DNA from: Sphingosinicella sp. BN140058
Lineage (GTDB): Bacteria > Pseudomonadota > Alphaproteobacteria > Sphingomonadales > Sphingomonadaceae
Direction: 5' to 3'
Length of the DNA: 64,000 bases
Assembly (NCBI RefSeq): GCF_004135585.1
Contig: NZ_CP035501.1
Span: 5,217,501 to 5,281,500 of the forward strand
Positions 33,560 through 42,603 of the stretch are shown here, piece by piece; position 1 is the stretch's first letter; every line of letters begins with the position of its first letter. The translations under genes and the position numbers were made by a program. The notes beneath the pieces are model-generated. The model was not told the origin of the DNA, did no database searches, and saw only the letters and a list, made by a program, of their open reading frames with translations.

Positions 33560-34458
33560 CAGAACAGATATTCCTGGGCGTAGGGCGCATAGACGGGATC
33601 GTGCCTGAGGCTGTCGGCGCGGCCGCGGAAGAACTCGACATTGGCATCTGAAATGAGAGAGTCGGTGACCGGCGTGCGCGGGAAAAGCCGTTGCAGCACG
33701 CCGATCGGGCGCGCCCAGGCATTTCTGGTCACGCCCCGCACATAGCGCCGGTACAGCGCGTCGCGAACGCGCCCGCGAAGGGGGAGACGGCGCACGACGC
33801 GGGTGATCCGAGGGTACCAGCACAGTTCGACCGGCGAGAGCGACGGATAGAGCCGCTCGGTCGGGAGCTCGAACCTGTCGACGCCGAGGCGCGCTTCCAG
33901 CACGCGCAGAAATGCGGAAGAATCGGCACTTAGCAGTTCGTAGGGAAGAACGATCACCCGTTCGCCGAACGCCGCGCGATAGAGACCGATCAGATAATCG
34001 TAATTCCAGGCATGCTCGCCCCGCTGATCTCCCGAGCCGTTCCCGCGCGCGAGCATGTCCAAAAAGTCGCGATCGCCGCCTTCCCGGACATATTCCGAGT
34101 AGCCCGACAGCAGCAAAGTGCGAAAGCCGCGGGTGAGGAGCAATATGGTCGCGCCCGGGAAAAGTTCGGCCAGGATGTCTCGGGCCCTGGCCTGCGCCTC
34201 CGGTATCGGTCCGCCCCAGTCGCGATCGAACACGATCTCGCGCAGGTTGGGCCGCGGGGAGGCGAGTTCCTCGGCGCTGGTGACTCGCCATCTGACATCG
34301 CGGCTGGGCTCGACACTCCGCCGCGCGAGGTCGAACACGTTGCGAAAGCCCGCGATGCCGCTGTGCATGAAATCGAGCTGAGGATGCGCCCGGAACCAGT
34401 GGCGCACGAAGTGCGAGCCTGCCTTGGCATAGCCGATGTGAATGAGATGGCCGCTCAC
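33559..34458 (-). CDS. Sulfotransferase-domain protein, first of a tandem pair
   Basis: The 299-residue product opens HLIHIGYAKAGSHFVRHWF, the PAPS-binding loop, and has LLLTRGFRTLLLSGYSEY as the 3'-phosphate region. It ends DPVYAPYAQEYLF. The likely start is GTG 34458, immediately before SGHLIHIG; a longer frame to 34632 would run into purN with no suitable start. It lies 49 nt after purN, so it may be cotranscribed with the purine genes. The acceptor is unknown; surface polysaccharide is a guess. Confidence 0.82.
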   Translation of the reverse strand: MSGHLIHIGYAKAGSHFVRHWFRAHPQLDFMHSGIAGFRNVFDLARRSVEPSRDVRWRVTSAEELASPRPNLREIVFDRDWGGPIPEAQARARDILAELFPGATILLLTRGFRTLLLSGYSEYVREGGDRDFLDMLARGNGSGDQRGEHAWNYDYLIGLYRAAFGERVIVLPYELLSADSSAFLRVLEARLGVDRFELPTERLYPSLSPVELCWYPRITRVVRRLPLRGRVRDALYRRYVRGVTRNAWARPIGVLQRLFPRTPVTDSLISDANVEFFRGRADSLRHDPVYAPYAQEYLF

Positions 34459-34507
34459 CCGGCTACGCCTGTCACGATCACTGTTCCCCCGTCCAGCGCT
34501 TCGACGC

Positions 34508-35140
34508 TTAAGCGAGGTCGGCCTCCGGCGCCAGTCCGTCCCGGAAGCGGGCGGCAAAAGCATCGAGCGCCTGGGGGTAGAGCTTGTGCTCCTCCTCCAG
34601 CACCCGCGCCGCCAAGGTCTCGGCGGTGTCACGCTCCCGGATCTTCACCTTGGCCTGGGCGAGCACGGGACCGTCGTCGAGCGCCTCCGTGACGATGTGG
34701 ACGGAGCAACCCGCCCACTGATCTCCGGCGGCGAGCGCGCGGGCGTGGGTGTCGAGCCCCTTGTAGAGCGGCAGGAGCGAGGGATGGATGTTGACGATCC
34801 GGCCCTGCCAGCTGCGGATGAAGCCGGGCGAGAGCAGGCGCATGTAGCCGGCAAGCGCGATCAGCTCGACCCCATGCTTGCGGAGTTCGGCATCGAGCAG
34901 CGCGTCGAACTCCTCGCGCGCGATCCCCTTGTGGCTCTTCGCCCAGGTCTTGATCCCGAGCGTCCGTGCGACGACGAGCCCTCGCGCCTCCGGAACGTTC
35001 GAGGCGGCGAGCACGAGATCGTAGGATCGCTCCTGCCGCCGCCGATATTCGGAAAGCGCAGCCATGTTGGTGCCGCGGCCCGACAGCAGCACCCCGACCC
35101 TGACTCGACCCGCCTGCGCCGGCCCGTCCGGCTCAGCCAT
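34508..35140 (-). CDS. purN: Phosphoribosylglycinamide formyltransferase
   Basis: The 210-residue product matches PurN, the folate-dependent GAR transformylase of purine synthesis. It has [12 protein letters not shown] near the start (phosphate-binding loop), the catalytic block [14 protein letters not shown] with the Asn/His/Asp set in [13 protein letters not shown], and [19 protein letters not shown]. It overlaps purM by 8 nt, the standard purMN arrangement. Confidence 0.97.
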   Translation of the reverse strand: MAEPDGPAQAGRVRVGVLLSGRGTNMAALSEYRRRQERSYDLVLAASNVPEARGLVVARTLGIKTWAKSHKGIAREEFDALLDAELRKHGVELIALAGYMRLLSPGFIRSWQGRIVNIHPSLLPLYKGLDTHARALAAGDQWAGCSVHIVTEALDDGPVLAQAKVKIRERDTAETLAARVLEEEHKLYPQALDAFAARFRDGLAPEADLA

Positions 35141-36227
35141 TGTGGGTCGCGGTCCAGTCCCCCCGGGCCGACCACGTTCCGCCGGAGCCGCGTACCGTGC
35201 AGCCCTTGGGACCGGTAGCGATCCGGCCGATGCGGAGCACGGTTTCGCCGGCCGCTTCCAACGCCTCGCTCACCGCCGCCGCTTCCTCCGCACGGACAAT
35301 GACCGCCATGCCGATTCCGCAATTGAAGGTGCGCGCCATCTCCTCAGGCTCGATATTGCCCTGTGCCTGGAGGAAGGCCATCAGTCGGGGCTGCGGCCAG
35401 GCATCGGCATCGACGAAGGCGTGGAGATCGTCAGGCAGGACGCGCGGGATGTTCTCCAGCAGGCCGCCACCGGTGATGTGGGCCATCGCCGCGATTCGTC
35501 CGCCGCGGACCAGCGGCAGCAGAGATTTGACGTAGATCCGGGTCGGTGCGAGCAGCGCCTCGACCAGCAGCACGTCCTGATCGAACAAAGCGGGGCGATC
35601 GAGCTTCCAGCCCTTGTCCGTGGCGAGCCGGCGCACCAGCGAGAAGCCGTTGGAATGCACGCCGGACGAGGCGAGGCCGAGGATGACGTCGCCGTCCTGC
35701 ACAGCATGGCCGGTCAGCGCCTCGTCGCGTTCGACGGCGCCGACGCAGAATCCGGCGAGATCGTAGTCGCCGGCGGCATACATGCCGGGCATTTCCGCGG
35801 TCTCGCCGCCGATCAGCGCGCAGCCGGCCTGACGGCATCCGTCGGCGATCGAGGCGACGACCTGCTCGGCAACGCCGCTCTCGAGCTTCCCGGTCGCGAA
35901 ATAATCGAGGAAGAACAGCGGCTCGGCGCCCTGTACGATGAGATCGTTGACGCACATCGCCACCAGATCGATGCCGACGCCGTCGTGCCTGGTGAAATCG
36001 ATGGCAAGCTTCAGCTTGGTGCCGACGCCGTCATTGGCCGCGACCAGCAAGGGATCGCGATAGCCTGCCGCCTTCAGATCGAAGAAGCCCCCGAAGCCGC
36101 CAAGCGAGGCATCGGCGCCCGGTCGCGCCGTGCTTTTCGCCAGCGGCGCGATCGCCTTCACCAAAGCGTTGCCCGCCGCGATCGAAACGCCAGCCTTGGC
36201 GTATGTATAGCTTTCACCCTCGCTCAT
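35133..36227 (-). CDS. purM: Phosphoribosylformylglycinamidine cyclo-ligase (AIR synthase)
   Basis: The 364-residue product matches PurM. Recognisable are [15 protein letters not shown] at the start, GGFGGFFDL, the ATP-binding [12 protein letters not shown] region, [19 protein letters not shown], and [11 protein letters not shown]. It closes the imidazole ring in purine synthesis. It is the first gene of a purM-purN unit with two sulfotransferase genes following. It is divergent from the DUF2066 gene across 114 nt. Confidence 0.97.
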   Translation of the reverse strand: MSEGESYTYAKAGVSIAAGNALVKAIAPLAKSTARPGADASLGGFGGFFDLKAAGYRDPLLVAANDGVGTKLKLAIDFTRHDGVGIDLVAMCVNDLIVQGAEPLFFLDYFATGKLESGVAEQVVASIADGCRQAGCALIGGETAEMPGMYAAGDYDLAGFCVGAVERDEALTGHAVQDGDVILGLASSGVHSNGFSLVRRLATDKGWKLDRPALFDQDVLLVEALLAPTRIYVKSLLPLVRGGRIAAMAHITGGGLLENIPRVLPDDLHAFVDADAWPQPRLMAFLQAQGNIEPEEMARTFNCGIGMAVIVRAEEAAAVSEALEAAGETVLRIGRIATGPKGCTVRGSGGTWSARGDWTATHNG

Positions 36228-36341
36228 GGGCGCCGCTTAGACTTTGATCGAGGGAAGGGGAAGGGGAGGCGGTTGGTCGAAACCGGCGACCTCGGCCACA
36301 TCCCCCTTGGATTTCGCCGCCCGAGCGGCCAAAAGGCGGGC

Positions 36342-37580
36342 GTGAAGCGTCTTCCCCGTCTGCCCCTGATCCTTGGTCTCGTCGCGACTCTCCTCGCCGG
36401 CGGTGCCGTTTACGCCCAACTCGAAGGCGCCGACCGCGGCGTGCCGCCGATCGACAGCGCCTCCACGTTCGAAGTGACCGGTGTCGAGGTCGACGTCGCC
36501 GGCCCCACCGCGGAAAAGGCGCGGCAGGAGGGATGGCGGGAGGCGCAGGCCAAGGCGTGGCGAGCGCTCTGGGCGAAGACCAACGGTAGGCCGATTTCCG
36601 AAGCGCCCAATCTGCCCGATTCGACCCTGAACGGAATGGTCTCGGGCATCGTCGTCGAAAACGAGCAGATCGGCCCGAAGCGCTACATCGCGACCTTGGG
36701 CGTGCTGTTCGACCGCGCCCGAACCGGCCAGTTGCTTGGGGTCAGCGGTCCGGTGCAGCGCTCGGCGCCGATGCTGGTGATCCCGGTGATGCTGACCGGG
36801 TCCTCCTTCCAGAGCTTCGAATCGCGCACCGAATGGCAGAAGGCCTGGGCTCGCTTTCGCACCGTCAACAGCCCGGTCGACTATGTGCGCCCCACCGGCT
36901 CCGGGATCGATCCGCTGCTGCTCAACGTCTCGCAGACCCGCCGGCCAGGGCGCGGCTGGTGGCGGATGCTGCTCGATCAATATGGCGCGGCCGACGTGAT
37001 CGTCCCGGAAGTCCATCTGCACCGCCTCTATCCGGGAGGACCGGCGACGGCGATGTTCGTGGCCCGCGCGGGGCCCGACAATCGGATCCTGGGACGTGTG
37101 CAGCTCAAGGCGGAAAACGGCGCGTCGATCGCGCGCCTGTTCGACGAGGGCGTCCGCCGGCTGGATCAGATCTACAGCCAGGCGCTCGCGGGCGGGCAGC
37201 TTGCCCCCGATCCTTCGCTGGTGGTGCCGGAGCCGCCGCCGATCGAGGAGTTCGAGCCGGAAGCGCCGGTCGCGACCACACAGCCGTCGCTGCCGCCGCC
37301 GACTGACACGCCGACGACCCCGACTGCGGTCGCCACCAGCTTCAGCCTGCAGGTCGACACGCCCAATGCCGCGGCGGTCAATCGTGCCGAGCTGTCGGTG
37401 AGCCGGATCGGCGGCGTCACTTCGGCGCTGACCACCAGTCTGGCGCTGGGCGGAACGTCGGTGATGCGGGTGACCTATATGGGCGACTCGGCCGCTTTCC
37501 AGCGGGCGCTGGAGGCGCAGGGCTGGCGCGTCTCAGGCTCGGGATCGAGCCTGCGCATCAGTCGCGGCGGGGGCGAGTGA
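36342..37580 (+). CDS. DUF2066 exported protein
   Basis: The 412-residue product has a signal peptide (LPLILGLVATLLAGGAVYAQ). A DUF2066-type domain follows, with FEVTGVEVDVAGPTAEKAR, then EGWREAQAKAWRALW and later QYGAADVIVPEVHLHR. A Pro/Thr-rich linker at about residues 300-335 precedes a small C-terminal beta domain. GTG 36342 is the likely start, after AAAAGG. Function is unknown. It heads a tight operon with hda, ppk and ppx, a conserved sphingomonad order by family knowledge, and lies one nucleotide from the hda start. Confidence 0.85.
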   Translation: MKRLPRLPLILGLVATLLAGGAVYAQLEGADRGVPPIDSASTFEVTGVEVDVAGPTAEKARQEGWREAQAKAWRALWAKTNGRPISEAPNLPDSTLNGMVSGIVVENEQIGPKRYIATLGVLFDRARTGQLLGVSGPVQRSAPMLVIPVMLTGSSFQSFESRTEWQKAWARFRTVNSPVDYVRPTGSGIDPLLLNVSQTRRPGRGWWRMLLDQYGAADVIVPEVHLHRLYPGGPATAMFVARAGPDNRILGRVQLKAENGASIARLFDEGVRRLDQIYSQALAGGQLAPDPSLVVPEPPPIEEFEPEAPVATTQPSLPPPTDTPTTPTAVATSFSLQVDTPNAAAVNRAELSVSRIGGVTSALTTSLALGGTSVMRVTYMGDSAAFQRALEAQGWRVSGSGSSLRISRGGGE

Positions 37581-37581
37581 C

Positions 37582-38211
37582 GTGGCTCCGGCGGCTGGCC
37601 AGATCGCGCTTCCGCTCGATTGGCCGGTGGCGGATCGCGACGAGGATTTTCTCCTGTCTGATGCCAACCGGCCTGCCTTCGATCATCTGAAGCGCTGGAC
37701 GCTGTGGCCGGTCATGGCCACCCTGTTGACCGGTCCGCGCAAATCGGGGCGGAGTCTGATCGGCCGCATCTTCGTGCGCAAGACGGGCGGCCGGCTGTTC
37801 GACAATGCCGAGCGGCACGAGGAGGAAGCGATCTTTCACGCCTGGAATCATGCGCAGGAGACGCGCCGACCGCTGCTCATCGTCGCCGACGCCCCGCCGC
37901 CCGCCTGGAGCGTCGCGCTCCCCGATCTGCGCTCCCGCCTTGCGGCGACCCCGCAGATCGAGATTGCGGCGCCCGACGATGGCCTGATCGCCGATCTGAT
38001 CGTCAAACTGCTCGGCGACCGCGGCATCGCGGTGCCGCCCGACGTCGCCGAGTTCATCGTACCGAGGATCGAAAGGTCCTATGTCGCCGTTCAGCAGGTC
38101 GTGGATGCCCTCGATCGTGCCCTTCTCTCCCGCGGCGGCCGGATGACGGTGCCGACCGCGAAGCGTGCCCTTGGCGAAGCCGGTCTGATCCGGCGGGCGA
38201 AGGCGGCATGA
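37582..38211 (+). CDS. hdaA: HdaA-like DnaA-related replication regulator, degenerate ATP site
   Basis: The 209-residue product resembles the DnaA/Hda AAA+ family that turns off DnaA after initiation. A beta-clamp-binding motif QIALPL lies at residues 7-12. The Walker A position reads GPRKSGRS, with Arg for the usual Lys, and the Walker B position is VADAPPP, without the Asp pair, so ATP binding is doubtful. The C-terminal lid region includes RIERSYVAVQQVVDALDRA. GTG 37582 is one nucleotide past the previous stop, and ATGA overlaps ppk. Hda assignment is by context plus the clamp motif. Confidence 0.85.
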   Translation: MAPAAGQIALPLDWPVADRDEDFLLSDANRPAFDHLKRWTLWPVMATLLTGPRKSGRSLIGRIFVRKTGGRLFDNAERHEEEAIFHAWNHAQETRRPLLIVADAPPPAWSVALPDLRSRLAATPQIEIAAPDDGLIADLIVKLLGDRGIAVPPDVAEFIVPRIERSYVAVQQVVDALDRALLSRGGRMTVPTAKRALGEAGLIRRAKAA

Positions 38212-40370
38212 TCGACGGCCCTCTCTCCTCTGCCGAGTCGGTCGAACTTGACGAGCTGCCGCTCGGGCCCGAGCAGCCCTATTTCAATCGAGAGCTGAGC
38301 TGGCTCGCGTTCAATCGGCGGGTGCTCGACGAAGCCAGCAATCCCGCGCATCCGCTGCTGGAGCGGGTCCGCTTCCTGTCGATTTCGGGCAACAATCTCG
38401 ACGAGTTCTTCATGGTCCGGGTTGCCGGCCTCAAGGGCCAGCAGATCCTGGGCGTCGAAGAGGCGTCGGCGGACGGCATGACTCCGTCGCAGCAGCTGAT
38501 CGCGATCGCGGCCCATGCCGATCGTCTCACCCGTGCCCAGCAGCGTGTGTGGCACGATCTGCGCGACGAGCTCGCCAAGACCGGCATTCACGTGCTTGGC
38601 GGCGAGGACATTCCCGAGGAGGAGGGGGCCTGGATCGATCGTCACTTCCGGGAGCAGATCTTTCCCATCCTCACGCCCCAGGCGATCGACCCCGCCCATC
38701 CCTTTCCTTTCATTCCCAATGCCGGCTTCTCGCTGATCTTCGATCTGAAACGCCTCTCCGACGGTGAACCGATCCGCGAGCTGCTGATGGTGCCGTCGAC
38801 GCTGCCGCGTTTCCTTCGGCTGCCTGGCAAGGCCGGGCATTACGTCTCGGTCGAGACGTTGATCCGGCGCCATATCGGCACGATCTTCCCTGGCTACGAA
38901 CTGCTCGGCGGCGGCGCCTTCCGGATCATCCGCGACAGCGACATCGAGGTCGAGGAGGAAGCCGAGGATCTCGTCCGCTATTTCCGGAGCGCAATCAAGC
39001 GGCGCCGGCGCGGGCGCGTCATCCGCCTCGCCTTCGAGGCGGACATGCCGGACAATCTCAAGACGCTGGTCAGCGAGGGGCTGGACGCGAAATATGCGCT
39101 CGTCACCTCGTCCAGCGGCTTCCTCGGCATCGCCGACGTCCAGGCGCTCGTCGACGAGGATCGGCCGGATCTCAAATTCCCGCCCTTCGACCCGCGCTTT
39201 CCGGAGCGGATCCGGGAACATGGCGGCGATTGCTTCGCAGCCATCCGCGCCAAGGACATCGTCGTCCATCACCCCTATGAAACGTTCGAGGCGGTGGTCG
39301 AATTCCTGAAGCAGGCGGCGGCGGATCCGGACGTCGTCGCGATCAAGCAGACGCTCTACCGCGCCGGCAAGCAGTCGGCCGTGATCCGCGCGCTGATCGA
39401 CGCCGCCGAGGCGGGCAAGTCGGTAACCGCGGTCGTCGAGCTCAAGGCCCGCTTCGACGAGGAGCAGAATCTGCTCTGGGCAACCGCGCTGGAGCGCGCG
39501 GGTGTCCAGGTCGTGTACGGTTTCATCGACTGGAAGACCCACGCCAAGGTGTCGATGGTCGTCCGCCGCGAGGAGAAGGGATACCGGACCTACTGCCATT
39601 TCGGCACCGGCAACTACCATCCGGTGACGGCGCGCGTGTATACCGATCTGAGCTTCTTCACCGCCGATCCGCGTGCGGGCCGCGATGTCGGCCAGTTGTT
39701 CAACTACATCACCGGCTATGTCGAGCCGCAGGGCCAGGAACTCATCACCATGTCGCCGCACGGTCTGCGCGACGAGCTGACCCGGCTGATCGAGGCCGAG
39801 ATCGCCAATGTCCGCGCGGGGCGTCCGGGGATGATCTGGGCCAAGATGAACTCGCTCGTCGATCCGGCGATCATCGACAGCCTCTATGCGGCCAGCCAGG
39901 CGGGCGTCGCCGTGGAGTTGATCGTGCGCGGCATCTGCTGCCTGCGGCCGGGCGTGCCCGGGCTCTCCGACCACATTCGGGTGAAGTCGATCATCGGCCG
40001 CTTTCTCGAGCACAGCCGGATCTGGTGTTTCGGCAACGGCGACGACCTGCCCAATCGCAAGGCGCTGGTCTACATCAGCTCGGCAGACTGGATGCCGCGC
40101 AACTTCGATCGCCGCGTCGAATATATGCTCCGGATCGAGAACCCGACCGTGCACGCGCAGGTGCTCGATCAGGTGATGGTCGCCAATCTCATCGACAACG
40201 AGCAGAGCTGGCGGCTCAATCCGGACGGCACCTACGAGCGCCTTCATCCCGGCGCCGAGCCGCCGTTCAACCTGCACCGTTATTTCATGACCAACCCGTC
40301 TCTCTCCGGGCGCGGCGCCGCGTTGCGGAGTGGTGCTGTGCCGAAGCTGCGCATCCACCGCGGTCAATAA
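38208..40370 (+). CDS. ppk: Polyphosphate kinase 1
   Basis: The 720-residue product matches PPK1, which polymerises ATP gamma-phosphate into polyphosphate. Marks are YFNRELSWLAFNRRVL, SISGNNLDEFFMVRVAGL, the phosphorylated-His segment HFGTGNYHPVTARVYTD, and HAKVSMVVRREEKGY. ATG 38208 overlaps the hda stop as ATGA. The exopolyphosphatase gene follows after 14 nt, so synthesis and breakdown of polyphosphate are encoded together. Confidence 0.97.
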   Translation: MIDGPLSSAESVELDELPLGPEQPYFNRELSWLAFNRRVLDEASNPAHPLLERVRFLSISGNNLDEFFMVRVAGLKGQQILGVEEASADGMTPSQQLIAIAAHADRLTRAQQRVWHDLRDELAKTGIHVLGGEDIPEEEGAWIDRHFREQIFPILTPQAIDPAHPFPFIPNAGFSLIFDLKRLSDGEPIRELLMVPSTLPRFLRLPGKAGHYVSVETLIRRHIGTIFPGYELLGGGAFRIIRDSDIEVEEEAEDLVRYFRSAIKRRRRGRVIRLAFEADMPDNLKTLVSEGLDAKYALVTSSSGFLGIADVQALVDEDRPDLKFPPFDPRFPERIREHGGDCFAAIRAKDIVVHHPYETFEAVVEFLKQAAADPDVVAIKQTLYRAGKQSAVIRALIDAAEAGKSVTAVVELKARFDEEQNLLWATALERAGVQVVYGFIDWKTHAKVSMVVRREEKGYRTYCHFGTGNYHPVTARVYTDLSFFTADPRAGRDVGQLFNYITGYVEPQGQELITMSPHGLRDELTRLIEAEIANVRAGRPGMIWAKMNSLVDPAIIDSLYAASQAGVAVELIVRGICCLRPGVPGLSDHIRVKSIIGRFLEHSRIWCFGNGDDLPNRKALVYISSADWMPRNFDRRVEYMLRIENPTVHAQVLDQVMVANLIDNEQSWRLNPDGTYERLHPGAEPPFNLHRYFMTNPSLSGRGAALRSGAVPKLRIHRGQ

Positions 40371-40384
40371 GGATCACCACGCCA

Positions 40385-41848
40385 GTGCCACAACGCGAGC
40401 CGATCGCGATCATCGACATCGGATCAAATTCGGTGCGCCTCGTCGTCTATGCGGGCGCACCGCGAACGCCCAACGTCATCTTCAACGAAAAGGTGCTCGC
40501 CGGGCTCGGCGCGAGCCTCGCGGAGACCGGCCGTCTCGCCGAGGATGCGCAGGAGCGTGCGCTGGCCGCCATGCGGCGCTTCAAGCTGCTGATCGAGCAG
40601 ATGCGGGTGCGGCGAACCTGGGTGGTCGCCACCGCCGCTGCGCGCGATGCTGGCAATGGCGAGGCGTTTCTCGATAGGATCCGCGACCTCGGCTTCGAGC
40701 CCGAAGTGATCAGCGGCGAGATGGAGGGCGTTCTCGCTGCGGAGGGGGTGCTCTCCGGCATTCCGGCGGCGGAAGGGATGATCGGCGATCTCGGCGGCGG
40801 CAGCCTCGAGCTTGCCGAGGTCGGCCGCGGCAAGGTCGGCCGCAGCATCTCGCTGCCGCTGGGCGTGCTCCGGATCGGCGAGCCGGACAAGAAGGCCGAA
40901 GTCCGCGTCGCCGCAACCCTGCGCAAGGCGCTTGCCGACACCGGATTGGGCGCACGCGGCAGGGGGCGCCCCTTCTACATGGTCGGCGGCTCGTGGCGCG
41001 CGCTGGCCAGGCTCGATCTGATCGCCACCGGCTATCCGTTGCCGATCACCCACCAATATCCGATGCCGCCGTCGCGGCCTGAAGAGCTCCGCAAGATGAT
41101 CCGGCTGCTCGACAAGGCCGACCCCAAGTCGATCCCGACGCTGACCGCCTCGCGAATCCCGACCCTGCCCGCGGCCAAGCTGGTTCTCTCCGCCGTTGCC
41201 GACGAATTGCAGCCGAGCGAGCTGATCGTGTCGAGCTTCGGCATTCGCGAGGGTCTGCTCTACCACCGGCTCTCCGACGAAGAGCGCCTGCTCGATCCTC
41301 TGCTCGAAGCCGCGCGCGAAGCGGGACGGGGGCTCAGCCGCTTCGGCGAGCATGGCGATCTGCTCGATGCCTGGATCGCGCCGATCTTCGATGATGCGCC
41401 CGATCACGCCCGGCTGCGCCTGGCCGCCTGTCTGCTCGCCGACGTCGCCTGGCAGGCCCATCCGGACTTCCGCGCCGAACGGGGCCTCGAAATGGCGCTG
41501 CACGGCAATTGGGTCGGCGTCGACGCGCCGGGGCGCGTGATGATCGCGCAGGCGCTCTGGGCGAATTTCGGCGGCGGCCGCAGCCTGCCGGACAAGAAGG
41601 TCGCAGCCTTGTGCAGCGAAGCCGATCTTGGCCGCGCGGCCTTGTGGGGGCTGGCGATGCGGCTCGGCCAGCGCCTCAGCGGCGGTCTCGCAGCGAGCCT
41701 CGCCCGCAGCAAACTCAGCTGCGGCAAGGGCATCCTGCGCCTCTGCCTGCCGCGCGGCGAGGAAGCGCTCTACGGCGAGACCGTCGACCGCCGCTTCCGA
41801 CGTCTCGGTGCCGCGCTCGGCAGCAAGACCGAGGTGACCACCTTCTGA
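40385..41848 (+). CDS. ppx: Exopolyphosphatase / pppGpp phosphohydrolase (Ppx/GppA)
   Basis: The 487-residue product has the ASKHA ATPase fold of Ppx/GppA. Phosphate-binding motif 1 is IAIIDIGSNSVRLVVY, with VVATAAARDAGNG and GDLGGGSLELAEV as the second phosphate loop. A C-terminal HD-like helical domain follows. It hydrolyses polyphosphate from the end or converts pppGpp. GTG 40385 is used, following AAGGA. It is the last gene of the DUF2066-hda-ppk-ppx operon. Confidence 0.95.
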   Translation: MPQREPIAIIDIGSNSVRLVVYAGAPRTPNVIFNEKVLAGLGASLAETGRLAEDAQERALAAMRRFKLLIEQMRVRRTWVVATAAARDAGNGEAFLDRIRDLGFEPEVISGEMEGVLAAEGVLSGIPAAEGMIGDLGGGSLELAEVGRGKVGRSISLPLGVLRIGEPDKKAEVRVAATLRKALADTGLGARGRGRPFYMVGGSWRALARLDLIATGYPLPITHQYPMPPSRPEELRKMIRLLDKADPKSIPTLTASRIPTLPAAKLVLSAVADELQPSELIVSSFGIREGLLYHRLSDEERLLDPLLEAAREAGRGLSRFGEHGDLLDAWIAPIFDDAPDHARLRLAACLLADVAWQAHPDFRAERGLEMALHGNWVGVDAPGRVMIAQALWANFGGGRSLPDKKVAALCSEADLGRAALWGLAMRLGQRLSGGLAASLARSKLSCGKGILRLCLPRGEEALYGETVDRRFRRLGAALGSKTEVTTF

Positions 41849-41870
41849 GCAGCCCGCACGCCGGCGGCTT

Positions 41871-42248
41871 CTAGAGTCCGTGACCTCCGATCGGGATCGT
41901 TTCCGCGATACCGGCCATGCTCGCGATCAGCGGCCGACCCTTGCCGATCGCCGCCCGCACGGACGGCAGCGACAAAGACGCCGCATGCGCGTCCTTGTCG
42001 GTCCAGGCTTCGGTGATCCACAGCGTGTCGGCATCGGCCGGGTCTTCGGCAACGATGTAGCTGAGACAGCCGGGCATTCCGGAGACGCCGTCGAGCAGGA
42101 TCCGTGCGAGTTCCGCGCGCTTGCCCGGCTTCGCGGTCACCTTGCCGATCAGCCCGTAGCGTGACGATGCGGTCGCGCTCGCGTCGGCCGGGGCCAGCAC
42201 CGCTGTCGCAGTGGAAGCGGCGATGAAGGTTCTTCGATCGATGCCCAT
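41871..42248 (-). CDS. Antibiotic-biosynthesis-monooxygenase-fold protein, exported
   Basis: The 125-residue product begins MGIDRRTFIAASTATAV, a twin-arginine-like export signal. A single ABM-fold domain follows (YGLIGKVTAKPGKRAELARIL, then CLSYIVAEDPADADTLWITEAWTDKDAH). Such small ferredoxin-like proteins degrade heme, oxidise quinones or act as dimeric sensors; nothing specifies which. It lies 44 nt after the I78 inhibitor gene, probably in the rnd operon. Confidence 0.8.
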   Translation of the reverse strand: MGIDRRTFIAASTATAVLAPADASATASSRYGLIGKVTAKPGKRAELARILLDGVSGMPGCLSYIVAEDPADADTLWITEAWTDKDAHAASLSLPSVRAAIGKGRPLIASMAGIAETIPIGGHGL

Positions 42249-42292
42249 GCGCCGGTTGTAGGCACCCGCCCGGCGGATGCAATCGCCGCGAC

Positions 42293-42601
42293 TCAGCCGC
42301 AGCGTATGCGGGTCACCATGTTGGTCTGGTCGAGTTCGATGTTCAGGCGGTCTTCGCGGAAGTCCATCGTCACGATGCCGTCATGCGGGATCCAGCGGAG
42401 CGTGCCCGCCCCGGAGAGACGCATCGCTTCCGCCGCAAGGGACTCGCTCGCAGCTTTGCCGACCAGCTTCTGGGCGGCCTCGGCCTTGCAGGTGCGGCCA
42501 CTCTCGCCATGCGCCGCAGCGTCTTCGCCCGAAGCGGCCGAGAGGCTCGCGCAGCCGTTCGCCATCATCAGCAGCATCGCCGCTGCCGCCATCTTCCGCA
42601 T
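42293..42601 (-). CDS. I78-family peptidase inhibitor-like lipoprotein
   Basis: The 102-residue product has a signal peptide ending in a lipobox MANGC and an I78-type inhibitor domain. Marks are TCKAEAAQKLVGK, then VTMDFREDRLNIELDQTNM ending TRIRCG with a conserved terminal Cys pairing to the first. Family members inhibit serine proteases in the periplasm. It starts 2 nt after the rnd stop, so it is cotranscribed with RNase D, with no obvious functional link. Confidence 0.85.
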   Translation of the reverse strand: MRKMAAAAMLLMMANGCASLSAASGEDAAAHGESGRTCKAEAAQKLVGKAASESLAAEAMRLSGAGTLRWIPHDGIVTMDFREDRLNIELDQTNMVTRIRCG

Positions 42602-42603
42602 TG

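Noticed and set aside
38091..40367. Very long minus-strand open frame opposite ppk
   Set aside because: It mirrors the polyphosphate kinase gene, whose identity is certain.
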